In this document: positions 1 through 7,956 of the stretch, piece after piece
Numbering within the stretch: the first letter of the stretch is position 1
How the letters are laid out: each line of letters begins with the position of its first letter
From: an uncultured Dehalococcoidia bacterium
GTDB lineage: Bacteria > Chloroflexota > Dehalococcoidia > Lucifugimonadales > GCA-2712585
Direction: 5' to 3'
Length of the DNA: 64,000 nt
Assembly: GCA_951812825.1 (NCBI GenBank)
Contig: OX638324.1
Location: forward strand, 940,459 to 1,004,458
Program-made: the position numbers and the translations under genes
Notes under the pieces: generated by a model
The model's input: only the letters and a program-made list of their open reading frames with translations
Told to the model about the DNA's origin: nothing
Databases searched by the model: none

Positions 1-532
1 CCTCGTGGCATTCTCCCTGGCTGGAGCCCCCATCGCCAAAACTCGCAAACACTACAGTATCTTCCCCCAGAATCTTGCATCCCATGGCGTAGCCAACGGC
101 CTGGCTGAGGTTCGAACCCACCACATTGGAAAGATGAATCATTGGGAAATTGGGCGACGCCCCCTGCAGGAGAAACTGACGACCCCCGTTGAAGGTGTTT
201 CCATCCTTCCCAATATGCCCAATCATCGTTTCCATAGGGCTCACGCCCATCACCAGCTTGAGCGGCATATCCCGGTAGTATGGGAAAAGGAAGCATGAGC
301 CATCAGTCTTCGCAGCCAGAGCCAGCCCCATAGACGCCGCCTCCGAACCCTGGCACGAGGCAACCAGGGGCACCTTGCCCTGCCGGTTAAGCGCAATGAG
401 CCTGTCGTCCATAACGCGTACGAGAACCATCTGGGCGTAGAAGCCAAGCAACTGGTCGTCCGTCAGACCCAGGCTCCGATGGGCAGGCATTGCCTTGGTG
501 CTAGATGGCGACTTCTCCCCATTGGGGGACAT
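1..532 (-). CDS. 2-oxoacid dehydrogenase E1 component, alpha subunit (partial)
   Basis: The reading frame enters from the left edge; the N-terminal 177 codons are present. The protein is a thiamine-diphosphate-dependent E1-alpha (pyruvate or branched-chain 2-oxoacid dehydrogenase type), which decarboxylates a 2-oxoacid and passes the acyl group to the E2 lipoyl domain in the cytoplasm. Seen in the sequence: an N-terminal helix region (LTDDQLLGFYAQMVLVRVMD), the segment VPLVASCQGSEAASMG typical of the family, and near the edge the ThDP/Mg motif beginning GDGGSSQGECHE. The ATG at 532 follows a GGAGG with about 7 nt spacing, which fixes the start. The E1-beta gene would be expected just beyond the left edge. 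Family assignment is firm; the actual 2-oxoacid cannot be told. Confidence 0.85.
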   Translation of the reverse strand, partial: MSPNGEKSPSSTKAMPAHRSLGLTDDQLLGFYAQMVLVRVMDDRLIALNRQGKVPLVASCQGSEAASMGLALAAKTDGSCFLFPYYRDMPLKLVMGVSPMETMIGHIGKDGNTFNGGRQFLLQGASPNFPMIHLSNVVGSNLSQAVGYAMGCKILGEDTVVFASFGDGGSSQGECHE

Positions 533-957
533 TCACAATCCTCCGTGTTTAAGCGTAAAAGGGGCAAAAATTAAGGGGCATCCTGCTAGATGCCCCAGGG
601 CAGTCTCTCTTCACCCTGGGCAAATTATGCCCAAGGTCTGCGTAATTATGGATTCAATGATGATGTTGTCTTTAGAGGAAAATTTCAACGAATTACTCTG
701 TCGAAAAGGAGATTATTGTTGTTTTTTCAGTTGCTTTCTTGCAGATTTTGGCCGGTTATACACTGCCCTCCAATAGGAAAATTCTAGTCAAGAATGTCGC
801 TCCCTGTCAAGATACGACTGTTATTCGGAAGGGGCCTTCACTTCTGCGGTTTCCTCCGCTTCCCAACGCCTCTATTCACCTCCCTGATACCACTCGCCCT
901 ATTTGGAGACGCTAACAGCTACAGCGTGGGAAAGAGATCCCTTGCGAAGGATGTCTG
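533..957. other. Intergenic region with two hairpins
   Basis: No credible gene is seen. It holds a perfect 8-bp hairpin (GGGGCATC at 575-582 with GATGCCCC at 589-596, 6-nt loop) and, overlapping it, a 7-bp hairpin (CCCAGGG at 594-600 with CCCTGGG at 614-620). They lie upstream of the E1-alpha gene and downstream of the aminotransferase gene, both on the minus strand, so they could terminate the latter or be part of the former's leader. Neither has a strong T-tract. Confidence 0.4.
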
Positions 958-2163
958 CTAGTCCCCTAACTCTCCCTGGAAAACCTCCGCCAATACCGCA
1001 ACTCCTTCGCGAAGCTCCTGCTCAGTAGGCAGCCCGTAGCAGATGCGAATGAAGTTGGACCCATAATTCTCCGGGTCCGCCGTCCACTCGGCGCCAGGGT
1101 TGTAAATCAAGCCCCGCTCCTTGGCCGCCTCCAGCGGCTCCATCGTGTCTACTCCCTCCGGGAACTTGAACCACATCACCATGCCCCCGCGTGGTTCGTA
1201 GAACTCCACAGTCGGGCCGAAGTGCTCCCGCATCGACGCCACCAACACGTCTTTCTTCCGGTGCAGCATGTCCCGCACCGTCTCGATGTGCTCTTCGTAG
1301 TTGTCCTCCAGGAACCCGGCTATCATCATCGGAGTCACCATGTTGGTGCCCACGTCAATCTTGCTCGACACAATCTGGTTGATCACGTCCTGGGGCGCAA
1401 CAATGTACCCCAACCGCACCCCAGGCGCCAACGATTTCGAGAAAGAGCCGATGTGCAGCACGTGGTTCGTGTCGTCCAGAGACCGGATGGCGTGCTCCCA
1501 CTCTCCCTCGAAGATCAGGTCCGCATAGCACTCGTCCTCAAAGATGGGCACGCCAAATTCCTGGCTGATGCGCAGCATCTCCCGGCGGCGCTCCATGGGG
1601 AGATTTGTGCCCGTGGGGTTCTGGCAGGTGGGAATGGTATAGATGTACTTCGGCTTAATCCCCTCATCCTGCAACTCTGTAAGAATCCGCTCGAGCTCGT
1701 CCGTCTTCATCCCGTCGTCATCCATGGGGACGCCCACAACGCGTGCGCCGCTCTTCTTGGCGTTGTTCAACGCGCCGGAATAGCTAAACAACTCCGTAAG
1801 GACCACGTCTCCTGGCTCCAACAGCGTGTCGTTTATCAGCAGAATGCACTGGGTCGAACCGGAGCAAATCATTACCTCGTCCACCGAAACGTCGATTCCC
1901 CGGTGCTTCTTCAGCTTCTTCACCAGGTATTCCCGGAGGGCCAAATTGCCCAGGGGTCCGCCGTCCGAGTAATAGACCGCCAGGTTCGGACCCTCTTTCT
2001 CCAACGCCTTCGTTATCGACTCGATGAAACCCTCTACGGGAATCAGGTCCGGATCGCCGTGACCGGTCACGAAATTGTACTTGTACAACCCCTCCCACGG
2101 CCCCGCTGCCGGCGGCAGTCCTTTGGCGTAGAGCTTGGAGTAATCGAGAGCCTTCGTGGCCAT
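958..2163 (-). CDS. PLP-dependent aminotransferase, class I/II (LysN/ARO8-like)
   Basis: A 401-residue fold-type I aminotransferase that moves an amino group between an amino acid and a 2-oxoacid through pyridoxal phosphate. Seen: VYYSDGGPLGNLALREYL near residue 64, the CQNPTGTNLP motif around 180-189, FEDECYADLIF near 208, and the PLP lysine in SFSKSLAPGVRLGY (Lys243). These match the 2-aminoadipate/aromatic aminotransferase subgroup (also the C-terminal domain of MocR regulators, but no HTH domain is present here). The ATG at 2163 is preceded by GGAAGGTG at good spacing. It is divergent from the amidohydrolase that follows at 2347. Substrate is not determinable; 2-aminoadipate, kynurenine or branched-chain/aromatic amino acids are possible. 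Confidence 0.85.
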   Translation of the reverse strand: MATKALDYSKLYAKGLPPAAGPWEGLYKYNFVTGHGDPDLIPVEGFIESITKALEKEGPNLAVYYSDGGPLGNLALREYLVKKLKKHRGIDVSVDEVMICSGSTQCILLINDTLLEPGDVVLTELFSYSGALNNAKKSGARVVGVPMDDDGMKTDELERILTELQDEGIKPKYIYTIPTCQNPTGTNLPMERRREMLRISQEFGVPIFEDECYADLIFEGEWEHAIRSLDDTNHVLHIGSFSKSLAPGVRLGYIVAPQDVINQIVSSKIDVGTNMVTPMMIAGFLEDNYEEHIETVRDMLHRKKDVLVASMREHFGPTVEFYEPRGGMVMWFKFPEGVDTMEPLEAAKERGLIYNPGAEWTADPENYGSNFIRICYGLPTEQELREGVAVLAEVFQGELGD

Positions 2164-2346
2164 GTTTCACCTTCCCCGCATAGTGGATTCGCCGTCCCGT
2201 CCGACTGTCGAGACTTGAGGCGGCCTCATCATAACATCCGCTATAAACACTGTCCATTTGACGACCAGACTCACGCCGTTGGCCTTGCGCCTGCCGTTGC
2301 GTTAAAATCAGACATCCATCCAACCCATAATGGAAGGAGTCCCAGA

Positions 2347-3504
2347 ATGTGGAAAGGCTTTAAGGTCATCGACGCTGACGCGCACATGCACGAGCCCGAA
2401 TACCTATGGGAGCGCTACGTCGAACCCGAATACCGCGACCGGGTTCCCAAGGTCGTCGGCATGAACGGCATCAACTTCATCTACGAGCCCGACGGAAAAC
2501 TCATCCCCCACGGCAAGGGCCGCACCGGCCATCCGTCCTCCGTCTACGAGGGCATGAAAGAGAAGTACGGCAAGGCAATGGATGAGTGGTGGTCTCCCGA
2601 AATCCGGCTGGAGGAGATGGACCGTTTCGGTTGGGACATTCAGGTCATCCTTCCCACCGGCAGCAACGGCAACTTTGCCGCAGACGTTTCCCTCATTGAC
2701 CCCAAGCTGGGCGCTGCCATGTCCCGCGCCTACCATAACTGGTGCCACGAGTATTGCAGCGCTGACTCCAGCCGGATGAAGTTCACCGGCGTACTTCCCG
2801 CCGGCGACGTGGGCGAGATGTTGAAGGAAGCCCGCCGCGCCGTTGAAGAATTGGGCGCAGCCTCCGTCCGAAATCCTCTCCTACCCGAGGGCAAATGGCT
2901 GCACCACCCGGAATACGACCCCATGTGGCAGATGGCTTCCGACCTGGACTTTCCCATTACCATCCACGGCGAATACCAGCGCCGCCGATTCCAGCCCTTC
3001 ACCTCAATCAAGGGACAGGAAGGGGCCTTTGGCGCGCTCGACCACGCCATCGGCTTCGCCTTCGACAACATGACCACCTATGGCCACTACGTGTTCGGAG
3101 GCGTCCTGGAGCGTTTTCCCAAGCTCCGTCTTGGACTGCTGGAGTCCAACGCCGGCTGGGTCCCTTTCTGGCTGGGCAGGCTCGACGATCACGCCGGCGG
3201 ACGCCAAAGCGCCTTCATGGGCAGCACGCCCCTCAACCTCAAGCCCAGCGAATACTTCACTCGCCAGTGCATCATCTCCGCCGACGCCGACGAAGTGGCC
3301 CTCAAGTACACCGTCGACTTCGTCGGCGACGACCTGATCGTTTTCAACACCGACTATCCCCACCCGGACGCCCCCGACCCGCGCACCGTGATGACCGACT
3401 TCATGGATCAGCCCATTCCGGAAGACTCCAAGCGCAAAATCCTCTGGGACAACGCCATCAAGCTTTACGGTCCCCGCGTCGTCAACGGCGTCGCATCCTC
3501 CTGA
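2347..3504 (+). CDS. Amidohydrolase family protein (PF04909 type, metal-dependent TIM barrel)
   Basis: A 385-residue cytoplasmic protein of the amidohydrolase_2 superfamily, whose members include decarboxylases and hydrolases acting on aromatic-derived acids. Seen: N-terminal metal motif D11-A-H13-M-H15, the internal HGEYQ segment, the SNAGWVPFWLGRLDDH stretch, and near the C-terminus NTDYPHPDAPDP with the last metal-binding Asp. An open frame extends upstream to 1222, but that part lies over the opposite-strand aminotransferase; ATG 2347 has a GGAG about 7 nt upstream and begins the conserved region. The AhpD-like gene starts 11 nt after its stop, so the two are probably co-transcribed. A paralogue lies at 22608-23753. 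Confidence 0.85.
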   Translation: MWKGFKVIDADAHMHEPEYLWERYVEPEYRDRVPKVVGMNGINFIYEPDGKLIPHGKGRTGHPSSVYEGMKEKYGKAMDEWWSPEIRLEEMDRFGWDIQVILPTGSNGNFAADVSLIDPKLGAAMSRAYHNWCHEYCSADSSRMKFTGVLPAGDVGEMLKEARRAVEELGAASVRNPLLPEGKWLHHPEYDPMWQMASDLDFPITIHGEYQRRRFQPFTSIKGQEGAFGALDHAIGFAFDNMTTYGHYVFGGVLERFPKLRLGLLESNAGWVPFWLGRLDDHAGGRQSAFMGSTPLNLKPSEYFTRQCIISADADEVALKYTVDFVGDDLIVFNTDYPHPDAPDPRTVMTDFMDQPIPEDSKRKILWDNAIKLYGPRVVNGVASS

Positions 3505-3515
3505 GGAGCCAGTTA

Positions 3516-4154
3516 ATGCCTTTCGTCAAAACCGTCCCCTATGCCAAAGCTGAAGGCCTCCTGAAAGAGGCCTACGATGAAATGCTGTCCCGTCAGGGCA
3601 GAATCAGCAACGTCTATGCCGTCAGCAGCCTCCGTCCTGAGACCATGGTCAGCCTGCAGAACCACCATGAGCCCGTCATGCAGAGCGCCACCTCCGGCCT
3701 CACTGAAGCCGAAAAGCAGATGATAGCCACCCTTGTTTCCGCCCTCAACAAGTGCCGGTATTGAACCATCGCTCACGCAGAGGCTCTGCGCAGAGCGGAA
3801 CCCGATTCTCAGCTGGCCCGGCAGGTGGGTTTGGACTATAGAAATGCCGGACTGCCCGACAGGCAGGTGGCCATGCTGGAATTCGCCGAGCACCTTACCC
3901 TCGACCCCGCGAACATCACCGCCTCCCACCATGATGAGCTGCGAAGCCACGGTTGGCTAGACAAGGACATCGTCGACATGGTCCACATCGTCGCCCTCTA
4001 CTCCTACATGGTCAGGGTAGCCGACGGCCTCGGCGTTGATCTGGAACCCGGGCGTGGCTGGGAAGCCGTCGCCGGTAGGCTCCCCTTCAAGAACGCCAGC
4101 ACCCCCAAGACCTTCCGCGCCATCGAAGATGCCAAGCACGTCGCGGCTGATTAG
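3516..4154 (+). CDS. AhpD-like / carboxymuconolactone decarboxylase-family protein, probable selenoprotein (TGA = Sec at codon 83)
   Basis: The frame starts at ATG 3516, meets TGA at 3762-3764, and continues open in the same frame to TAG 4152-4154, giving 212 residues if TGA is read through. The family is the alkylhydroperoxidase D-like (peroxidase-related) group, which uses a CxxC...H relay to reduce peroxides or thiols. The segment before TGA reads MIATLVSALNKCRY and after it TIAHAEALRRA, so TGA falls exactly on the second cysteine of CxxC: C80-R-Y-U83, with His87 four residues on, as the motif requires. The Glu usually found 12 residues before the first Cys is Gln68 here. The downstream part (109+ codons) stays conserved in style, which argues against decay. 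A bacterial SECIS-like hairpin follows the TGA. A nonsense mutation or sequencing error is the alternative. Confidence 0.8.
3771..3796 (+). promoter_or_regulatory. Putative bacterial SECIS element of the AhpD-like gene
   Basis: A hairpin directly downstream of the in-frame TGA (3762-3764). Lower stem GCUC (3771-3774) pairs with GAGC (3793-3796); an internal loop (A3775 against C3791-A3792) separates it from an upper stem CGCAG (3776-3780) with CUGCG (3786-3790). The apical loop is AGGCU, with G at position 2, and begins 16 nt after the TGA. Bacterial SECIS elements are known to need a small apical loop with an early G, 16 to 37 nt from UGA. An alternative fold (3783-3796, GCUCU/AGAGC with loop GCGC, 23 nt away) also satisfies the rule. 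Confidence 0.7.
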
Positions 4155-4318
4155 CGCGTCTCCAATATTCCCACCTTGATCGCCGTTAGCTGTTACAATG
4201 GGGTTAATGCCAGGCTCTAACCAGCCAATTCGATAGCTGTTTACATGGCAGTTCGTGTACACATCGCTAAGGCGGGCGCAGGCCTGACAAGATAGAAACA
4301 GATGAGAGAGAACGTAAA

Positions 4319-5509
4319 ATGGCCCTTCCTGAAAGAATGAAGTTCGGCATCTTCCTCGCTCCCTTCCACTGGAGGGGAGACAACCCCACCCTATGCCTCG
4401 AAAGAGACTTGGAACTCCTGCAGCTGCTGGATAGCCTCGACTACGACGAAGCGTGGATCGGCGAGCACCACAGCGCAGGTTGGGAGACCATAGCATCGCC
4501 GGAGATCTTCATCGCCGCCGCCGCCGAACGCACCAAGCGCATCAAACTGGGCACCGGCGTCGTCAGCCTCCCCTATCACCACCCCCTCATGGTGGCCAAC
4601 CGCATGGTCCTCCTCGACCACATGACCCGCGGACGAGTCATGATGGGCGTCGGCCCCGGTGCCCTCGTCTCCGACGCCTACATGATGGGCATAGACCCCC
4701 CAACCCAGCGCCGTCGGATGGATGAGTCCCTCTCCATTATCCTCCGTCTCATGCAATCAACGGACCCCATTACCTACGAGAGCGAATGGTTCACCCTCAA
4801 GGAAGCGCTACTGCACCTGCGGCCCTACACCCGCCCGCACATGCCCATCGCCGTCGCCGCCGCCCAATCCCCCTCCGGCATGGTGGCTGCCGGCAAACAC
4901 GGCGCGGGCGTCCTCTCCGTCAGCATGCCCCGGGCCGGCGTCGCCATCGCTGCCGACCCCAACGACCCCGCGATCCGCCCTCCCCTCCGTGAATACTGGA
5001 AGATTGCCGAGGACACCGCCGCCCAGCACGGCCAGACCATGGACCGGAACGAGTGGCGCCTCACCATCCACGTTCACCTGGCGGAAAGCCGCGAGGAAGC
5101 ACGGGAGCAGGCCAGAATCGGCGCAGGCCGTTACCAGCGTGAGTACTTCGAGAACACCCTGGGCAACATGAGCGGTTTCGACGGCCCCCAGGACGAGATA
5201 ATCGACTTTATGATTGACACCAATCAGTGGTGCGTCGGCACACCCGACGACCTCATTGACTTCATCCACCGTCTGGACGAAGAGAGCGGCGGTTTCGGCG
5301 GTCTTCTCATTCAGGCCGCCGAGTGGGCCACCAGAGAGCAGGTCTTCCACAGCTACGAACTGCTGGCCCGCTACGTAATGCCCCACTTCCAGGGTTCCCT
5401 GGTCAACCTGAAGTCCTCCCAGGAATGGTCAATTGACAATCGGGACCACCTGCAGTCCCTACGCCGGGTCTCCCTGCAGCGGGCGCGTGATGACTATAAG
5501 GGAGGCTAA
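4319..5509 (+). CDS. LLM class flavin-dependent oxidoreductase
   Basis: A 396-residue luciferase-like monooxygenase-fold enzyme (bacterial luciferase / alkanal monooxygenase superfamily) that uses FMNH2 or F420H2 for oxidation of organic substrates. Seen: MKFGIFLAPFHW at the start, DEAWIGEHHSAGWE around residue 43-56 (the conserved E-H-H of the family), KLGTGVVSLPYHHP, then RGRVMMGVGPGA. It stands alone between the AhpD-like gene (164-nt gap) and ispH. The start ATG is preceded by a purine-rich GAGAGAA. Expansion of such flavin oxidoreductases is described for SAR202 Chloroflexota, where roles in oxidising recalcitrant organic matter have been proposed; the substrate here is unknown. Confidence 0.85.
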   Translation: MALPERMKFGIFLAPFHWRGDNPTLCLERDLELLQLLDSLDYDEAWIGEHHSAGWETIASPEIFIAAAAERTKRIKLGTGVVSLPYHHPLMVANRMVLLDHMTRGRVMMGVGPGALVSDAYMMGIDPPTQRRRMDESLSIILRLMQSTDPITYESEWFTLKEALLHLRPYTRPHMPIAVAAAQSPSGMVAAGKHGAGVLSVSMPRAGVAIAADPNDPAIRPPLREYWKIAEDTAAQHGQTMDRNEWRLTIHVHLAESREEAREQARIGAGRYQREYFENTLGNMSGFDGPQDEIIDFMIDTNQWCVGTPDDLIDFIHRLDEESGGFGGLLIQAAEWATREQVFHSYELLARYVMPHFQGSLVNLKSSQEWSIDNRDHLQSLRRVSLQRARDDYKGG

Positions 5510-5911
5510 TTCCCTGCGATTGCCAGGTTGGGAATCATGCACAAATGCGTTAGCATTAAGCAGAAATAGCCCGCCCGAGAGAATCCATAATGGAGCGTAA
5601 CGGGAAGAACCAGAATCCTCTATTCTGCATCCTTTGCCATTCTGGTTACAATCAGTGTGATTCTGGTGACAATCTATGAGGCAGCGGTCAACGACAAAGA
5701 CACCCTTTACGACACTTGGAAGGCCATCTGAGACACCTCCTCGCAGATTGCCCTGGGTGGGTAGTTATTTCTCTCATCCTGGCCGAGTCAGGAGGTTGGA
5801 CAATGGTTCTCGCAGAGGAATTTCGAAAATGGAGGTGGCCAAAATGAACAACCCCCCCTCAGACGAGCCTCCCCCATCTTTGGAGGACTCCACAGCGGAA
5901 AGCAGCGTGTA
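5510..5911 (+). other. Intergenic region upstream of ispH
   Basis: No gene that I trust. A weak frame (start near 5676, ending at the TAA 5910-5912 that overlaps the ispH start codon) would give a Pro/Ser-rich 78-residue peptide; its shorter in-frame start at 5844 would give 22 residues. It may be only a leader. A direct repeat of the form ATTCTGGTnACAATC occurs at about 5639-5653 and 5659-5673, a 20-nt period that would fit an operator or tandem binding site for ispH control. Confidence 0.35.
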
Positions 5912-6814
5912 ATGGAAATTATCTTAAGTTCACCCAGGGGCTTCTGCGCCGGCGTAGTTCGCGCCATTGAAATCGTTGAACTATGCCTCCAGAAGTTCAG
6001 GCCGCCAATCTACGTCAAGCACGAGATTGTCCACAACCCGTACGTCGTAAAAGCCCTGGAAGAGAAGGGCGCAATCACTGTAGACACCGTCGAAGAGATA
6101 CCCCCCAATTCAACCGTGGTCTTCTCAGCCCACGGTTCGCCCCCAGACGACTTCCAAAAGGCCCACGACCGAAACCTGCGCGTCATCGACGCTACCTGCC
6201 CTCTCGTCACTCGCGTCCACAATGAGGCTATTAAGTACAACTCAGAAGGCAAGAGGGTCATCCTCGTAGGCCACCGCGGCCACGCAGAGGTCAACGGCAC
6301 CATGGGACAGGCTCCCATGGCCCTTGTTGACGATACCGGCCCTGCAGAGCTCCCCAACTGGGACTCCGACACGCCGGTAGCCATTCTGACCCAGACCACC
6401 CTCTCCGTGGACGATACCGCCCGCGCGGTCTCAAAGATACAGAACCGCTTCACCGACGCCCTGGTCCGGAACGACCTCTGTTACGCCACCACCAACAGGC
6501 AGGAAGCTGTCAAGAAGCTCGCCGAGCAGGTGGACATGGTGCTTGTCATCGGGGCTCAAAACAGCTCCAACTGCAATCGCCTCCGAGAAGTCGCCGAGCG
6601 TCACGGCGTCCCGGCCTACCTGGTCAACAGCGCCGAAGACCTCAAAGATGAGTGGTTAGCCGATATCATGAAAGTCGGCATCACCTCCGGCGCTTCCACT
6701 CCCGAGGTCCTGGTCGACCAGGTTATCTCCAAGCTCAAGCCCAACAAGATATCAACCCTCAACGTCATCGAGGAGGACGTTACTTTCGTTCTTCCCCAGG
6801 AGTTCAGAAAGTAA
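5912..6814 (+). CDS. ispH: 4-hydroxy-3-methylbut-2-enyl diphosphate reductase
   Basis: IspH (LytB), 300 residues, performs the last step of the MEP pathway: reductive dehydroxylation of HMBPP to IPP and DMAPP. The three cysteines that hold the iron-sulfur cluster are present: Cys12 (GFCAGV), Cys96 (DATCPLVT) and Cys190 (NDLCYATTNRQ). His41, His74 and the catalytic Glu126 (GHAEVNGT) are also seen, as is the QNSSNCNRL motif. The length is normal for the short bacterial form. The ATG overlaps the TAA of a small upstream frame (TAATG), suggesting either translational coupling or chance. QueF follows 73 nt downstream on the same strand. Confidence 0.95.
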   Translation: MEIILSSPRGFCAGVVRAIEIVELCLQKFRPPIYVKHEIVHNPYVVKALEEKGAITVDTVEEIPPNSTVVFSAHGSPPDDFQKAHDRNLRVIDATCPLVTRVHNEAIKYNSEGKRVILVGHRGHAEVNGTMGQAPMALVDDTGPAELPNWDSDTPVAILTQTTLSVDDTARAVSKIQNRFTDALVRNDLCYATTNRQEAVKKLAEQVDMVLVIGAQNSSNCNRLREVAERHGVPAYLVNSAEDLKDEWLADIMKVGITSGASTPEVLVDQVISKLKPNKISTLNVIEEDVTFVLPQEFRK

Positions 6815-6887
6815 CACGTCACCCTCCCTTACTGCTCACTTGCAGAGGCGGCATACACAGGCACAACCACTGGAAGGCGAAACCAAA

Positions 6888-7307
6888 GTGAAGATTCCAG
6901 ACCTGCAGGAACAATACGTTAGCCTGGATACAAAACTGGAAGTTAGAGGCGTGGAGGCCATCGATACCCACTGCCTCCTTGCCTTCCCCTATGAATACTC
7001 CGACAATCCGGCCCAAGTCTCCATGGATACGGACGAATTCACCGCCCTGTGCCCCTGGACGGGGCTGCCCGACTACGGAACTCTCACCATCGACTACACC
7101 CCCTCGGATAAGCTCATCGAGCTCAAGTCGCTGAAGTACTATCTGCTCTCTTTCCGAGACGTTGGCATAGTACAGGAACACGCCGCCAACAGGATACTCC
7201 GGGACCTGGTAGATCTCTGTCAGCCCCGGGCCATGAAAGTAACCCTCGACTACAAAGTCAGGGGAGGCATCCACACGGCCGTAACCGCGGAATACCCGCC
7301 CCTTTAG
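6888..7307 (+). CDS. queF: NADPH-dependent 7-cyano-7-deazaguanine reductase
   Basis: QueF reduces preQ0 to preQ1 in queuosine tRNA modification. With the GTG start at 6888 the protein has 139 residues, the length of the unimodular type. Seen: the catalytic Cys55 in FTALCPWTGLPDYG, Asp62 in the same motif, and the substrate-binding ELKSLKYYLLSFR at residues 78-90. The GTG is preceded by GGAAGG about 10 nt upstream; an in-frame TTG at 6840 would add 16 residues but has no visible ribosome-binding site. No other queuosine gene lies in the window. Confidence 0.9.
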   Translation: MKIPDLQEQYVSLDTKLEVRGVEAIDTHCLLAFPYEYSDNPAQVSMDTDEFTALCPWTGLPDYGTLTIDYTPSDKLIELKSLKYYLLSFRDVGIVQEHAANRILRDLVDLCQPRAMKVTLDYKVRGGIHTAVTAEYPPL

Positions 7308-7323
7308 ATTTCGAGCCTCGGAC

Positions 7324-7641
7324 CTACTTCTCAGGCCCCAATAGTATGTCGCTGCCTTCCACCTTCACCTCATAGGTAGGAACGTCCTCGAAAGCCGGTG
7401 GCGTCATCGCCTTACCGGTCCGAACGTTGAAGCATGCCCCGTGCAGCGGACACTCCAGCACGTCGCCATCCAGGAATCCGTCGGCCAAATATGCCATAGC
7501 GTGGGTGCATTCGCCGCCAATGGCGCAGATATCCCCGTCGGCGTTTATCAAGGCCACCAACTCTCCATCAACTTCAACACTCTTTGTGGCGCCAAGGGGA
7601 AGATCTTCAATCTGGGCCACCTTAACAAAATCGTCAGCCAT
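7324..7641 (-). CDS. Rieske [2Fe-2S] non-haem ferredoxin
   Basis: A 105-residue soluble Rieske-type ferredoxin of the kind that delivers electrons to oxygenases or reductases. The cluster ligands are C45-T-H47 and C64-P-L-H67, with HGACFNVRTGKAMTPPA after the second pair, all standard for the family. The gene converges on queF (16-nt gap). No partner oxygenase is adjacent; it could serve one of the oxidoreductases in the region, but the link is not shown. Confidence 0.9.
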   Translation of the reverse strand: MADDFVKVAQIEDLPLGATKSVEVDGELVALINADGDICAIGGECTHAMAYLADGFLDGDVLECPLHGACFNVRTGKAMTPPAFEDVPTYEVKVEGSDILLGPEK

Positions 7642-7825
7642 GTCTCCTCCTAATTGGTCTGCGCAGCGCTTCCAATCGCCGCACCCTTTGGAAACCGTCT
7701 CTCCCCCTGCTGTGAGCGGGAAGGCATATTATATACCAAAGACAGTTCCAGTTAGTCCCCACCCCGGCAATTCCGTAGGGTCTGAAACTATTCGGGGGCC
7801 ACCCTCGATTCAGGTATGGATTTTC

Positions 7826-7855
7826 TTGACACTTTTGAAGGCGACTGACTATCAT
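7826..7855 (+). promoter_or_regulatory. Predicted sigma70-type promoter for the first DUF1800 gene
   Basis: TTGACA (7826-7831), an 18-nt spacer, then TATCAT (7850-7855). It lies about 100 nt upstream of the GTG start at 7957 in an otherwise gene-free 315-bp stretch (7642-7956) in which I see nothing else besides an AT-rich TATAAT-like patch on the minus strand near 7728-7735 that could serve the Rieske gene. Confidence 0.55.
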
Positions 7856-7956
7856 GGAGGCATTCCAAAATCGAACGCTTGCCGCCTGCCTGAGGCGGCG
7901 CACAAGTTCATTCCACCGGGGCCTTGACCGGCCTCCGGCGATGAGGAGGAGATTCC

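Noticed and set aside
1222-2346. Long upstream extension of the first amidohydrolase frame
   Set aside because: It runs antisense to the aminotransferase gene and does not resemble the family; the conserved start is at 2347.
3762-3764. Reading the AhpD-like gene as a pseudogene split by a stop codon
   Set aside because: The stop falls precisely on a catalytic Cys position, the frame is otherwise intact and a SECIS-like hairpin follows; selenocysteine is the better reading, though not proven.
5676-5912. 78-residue gene ahead of ispH
   Set aside because: Low-complexity Pro/Ser text with no visible ribosome-binding site; only the TAATG overlap speaks for it.
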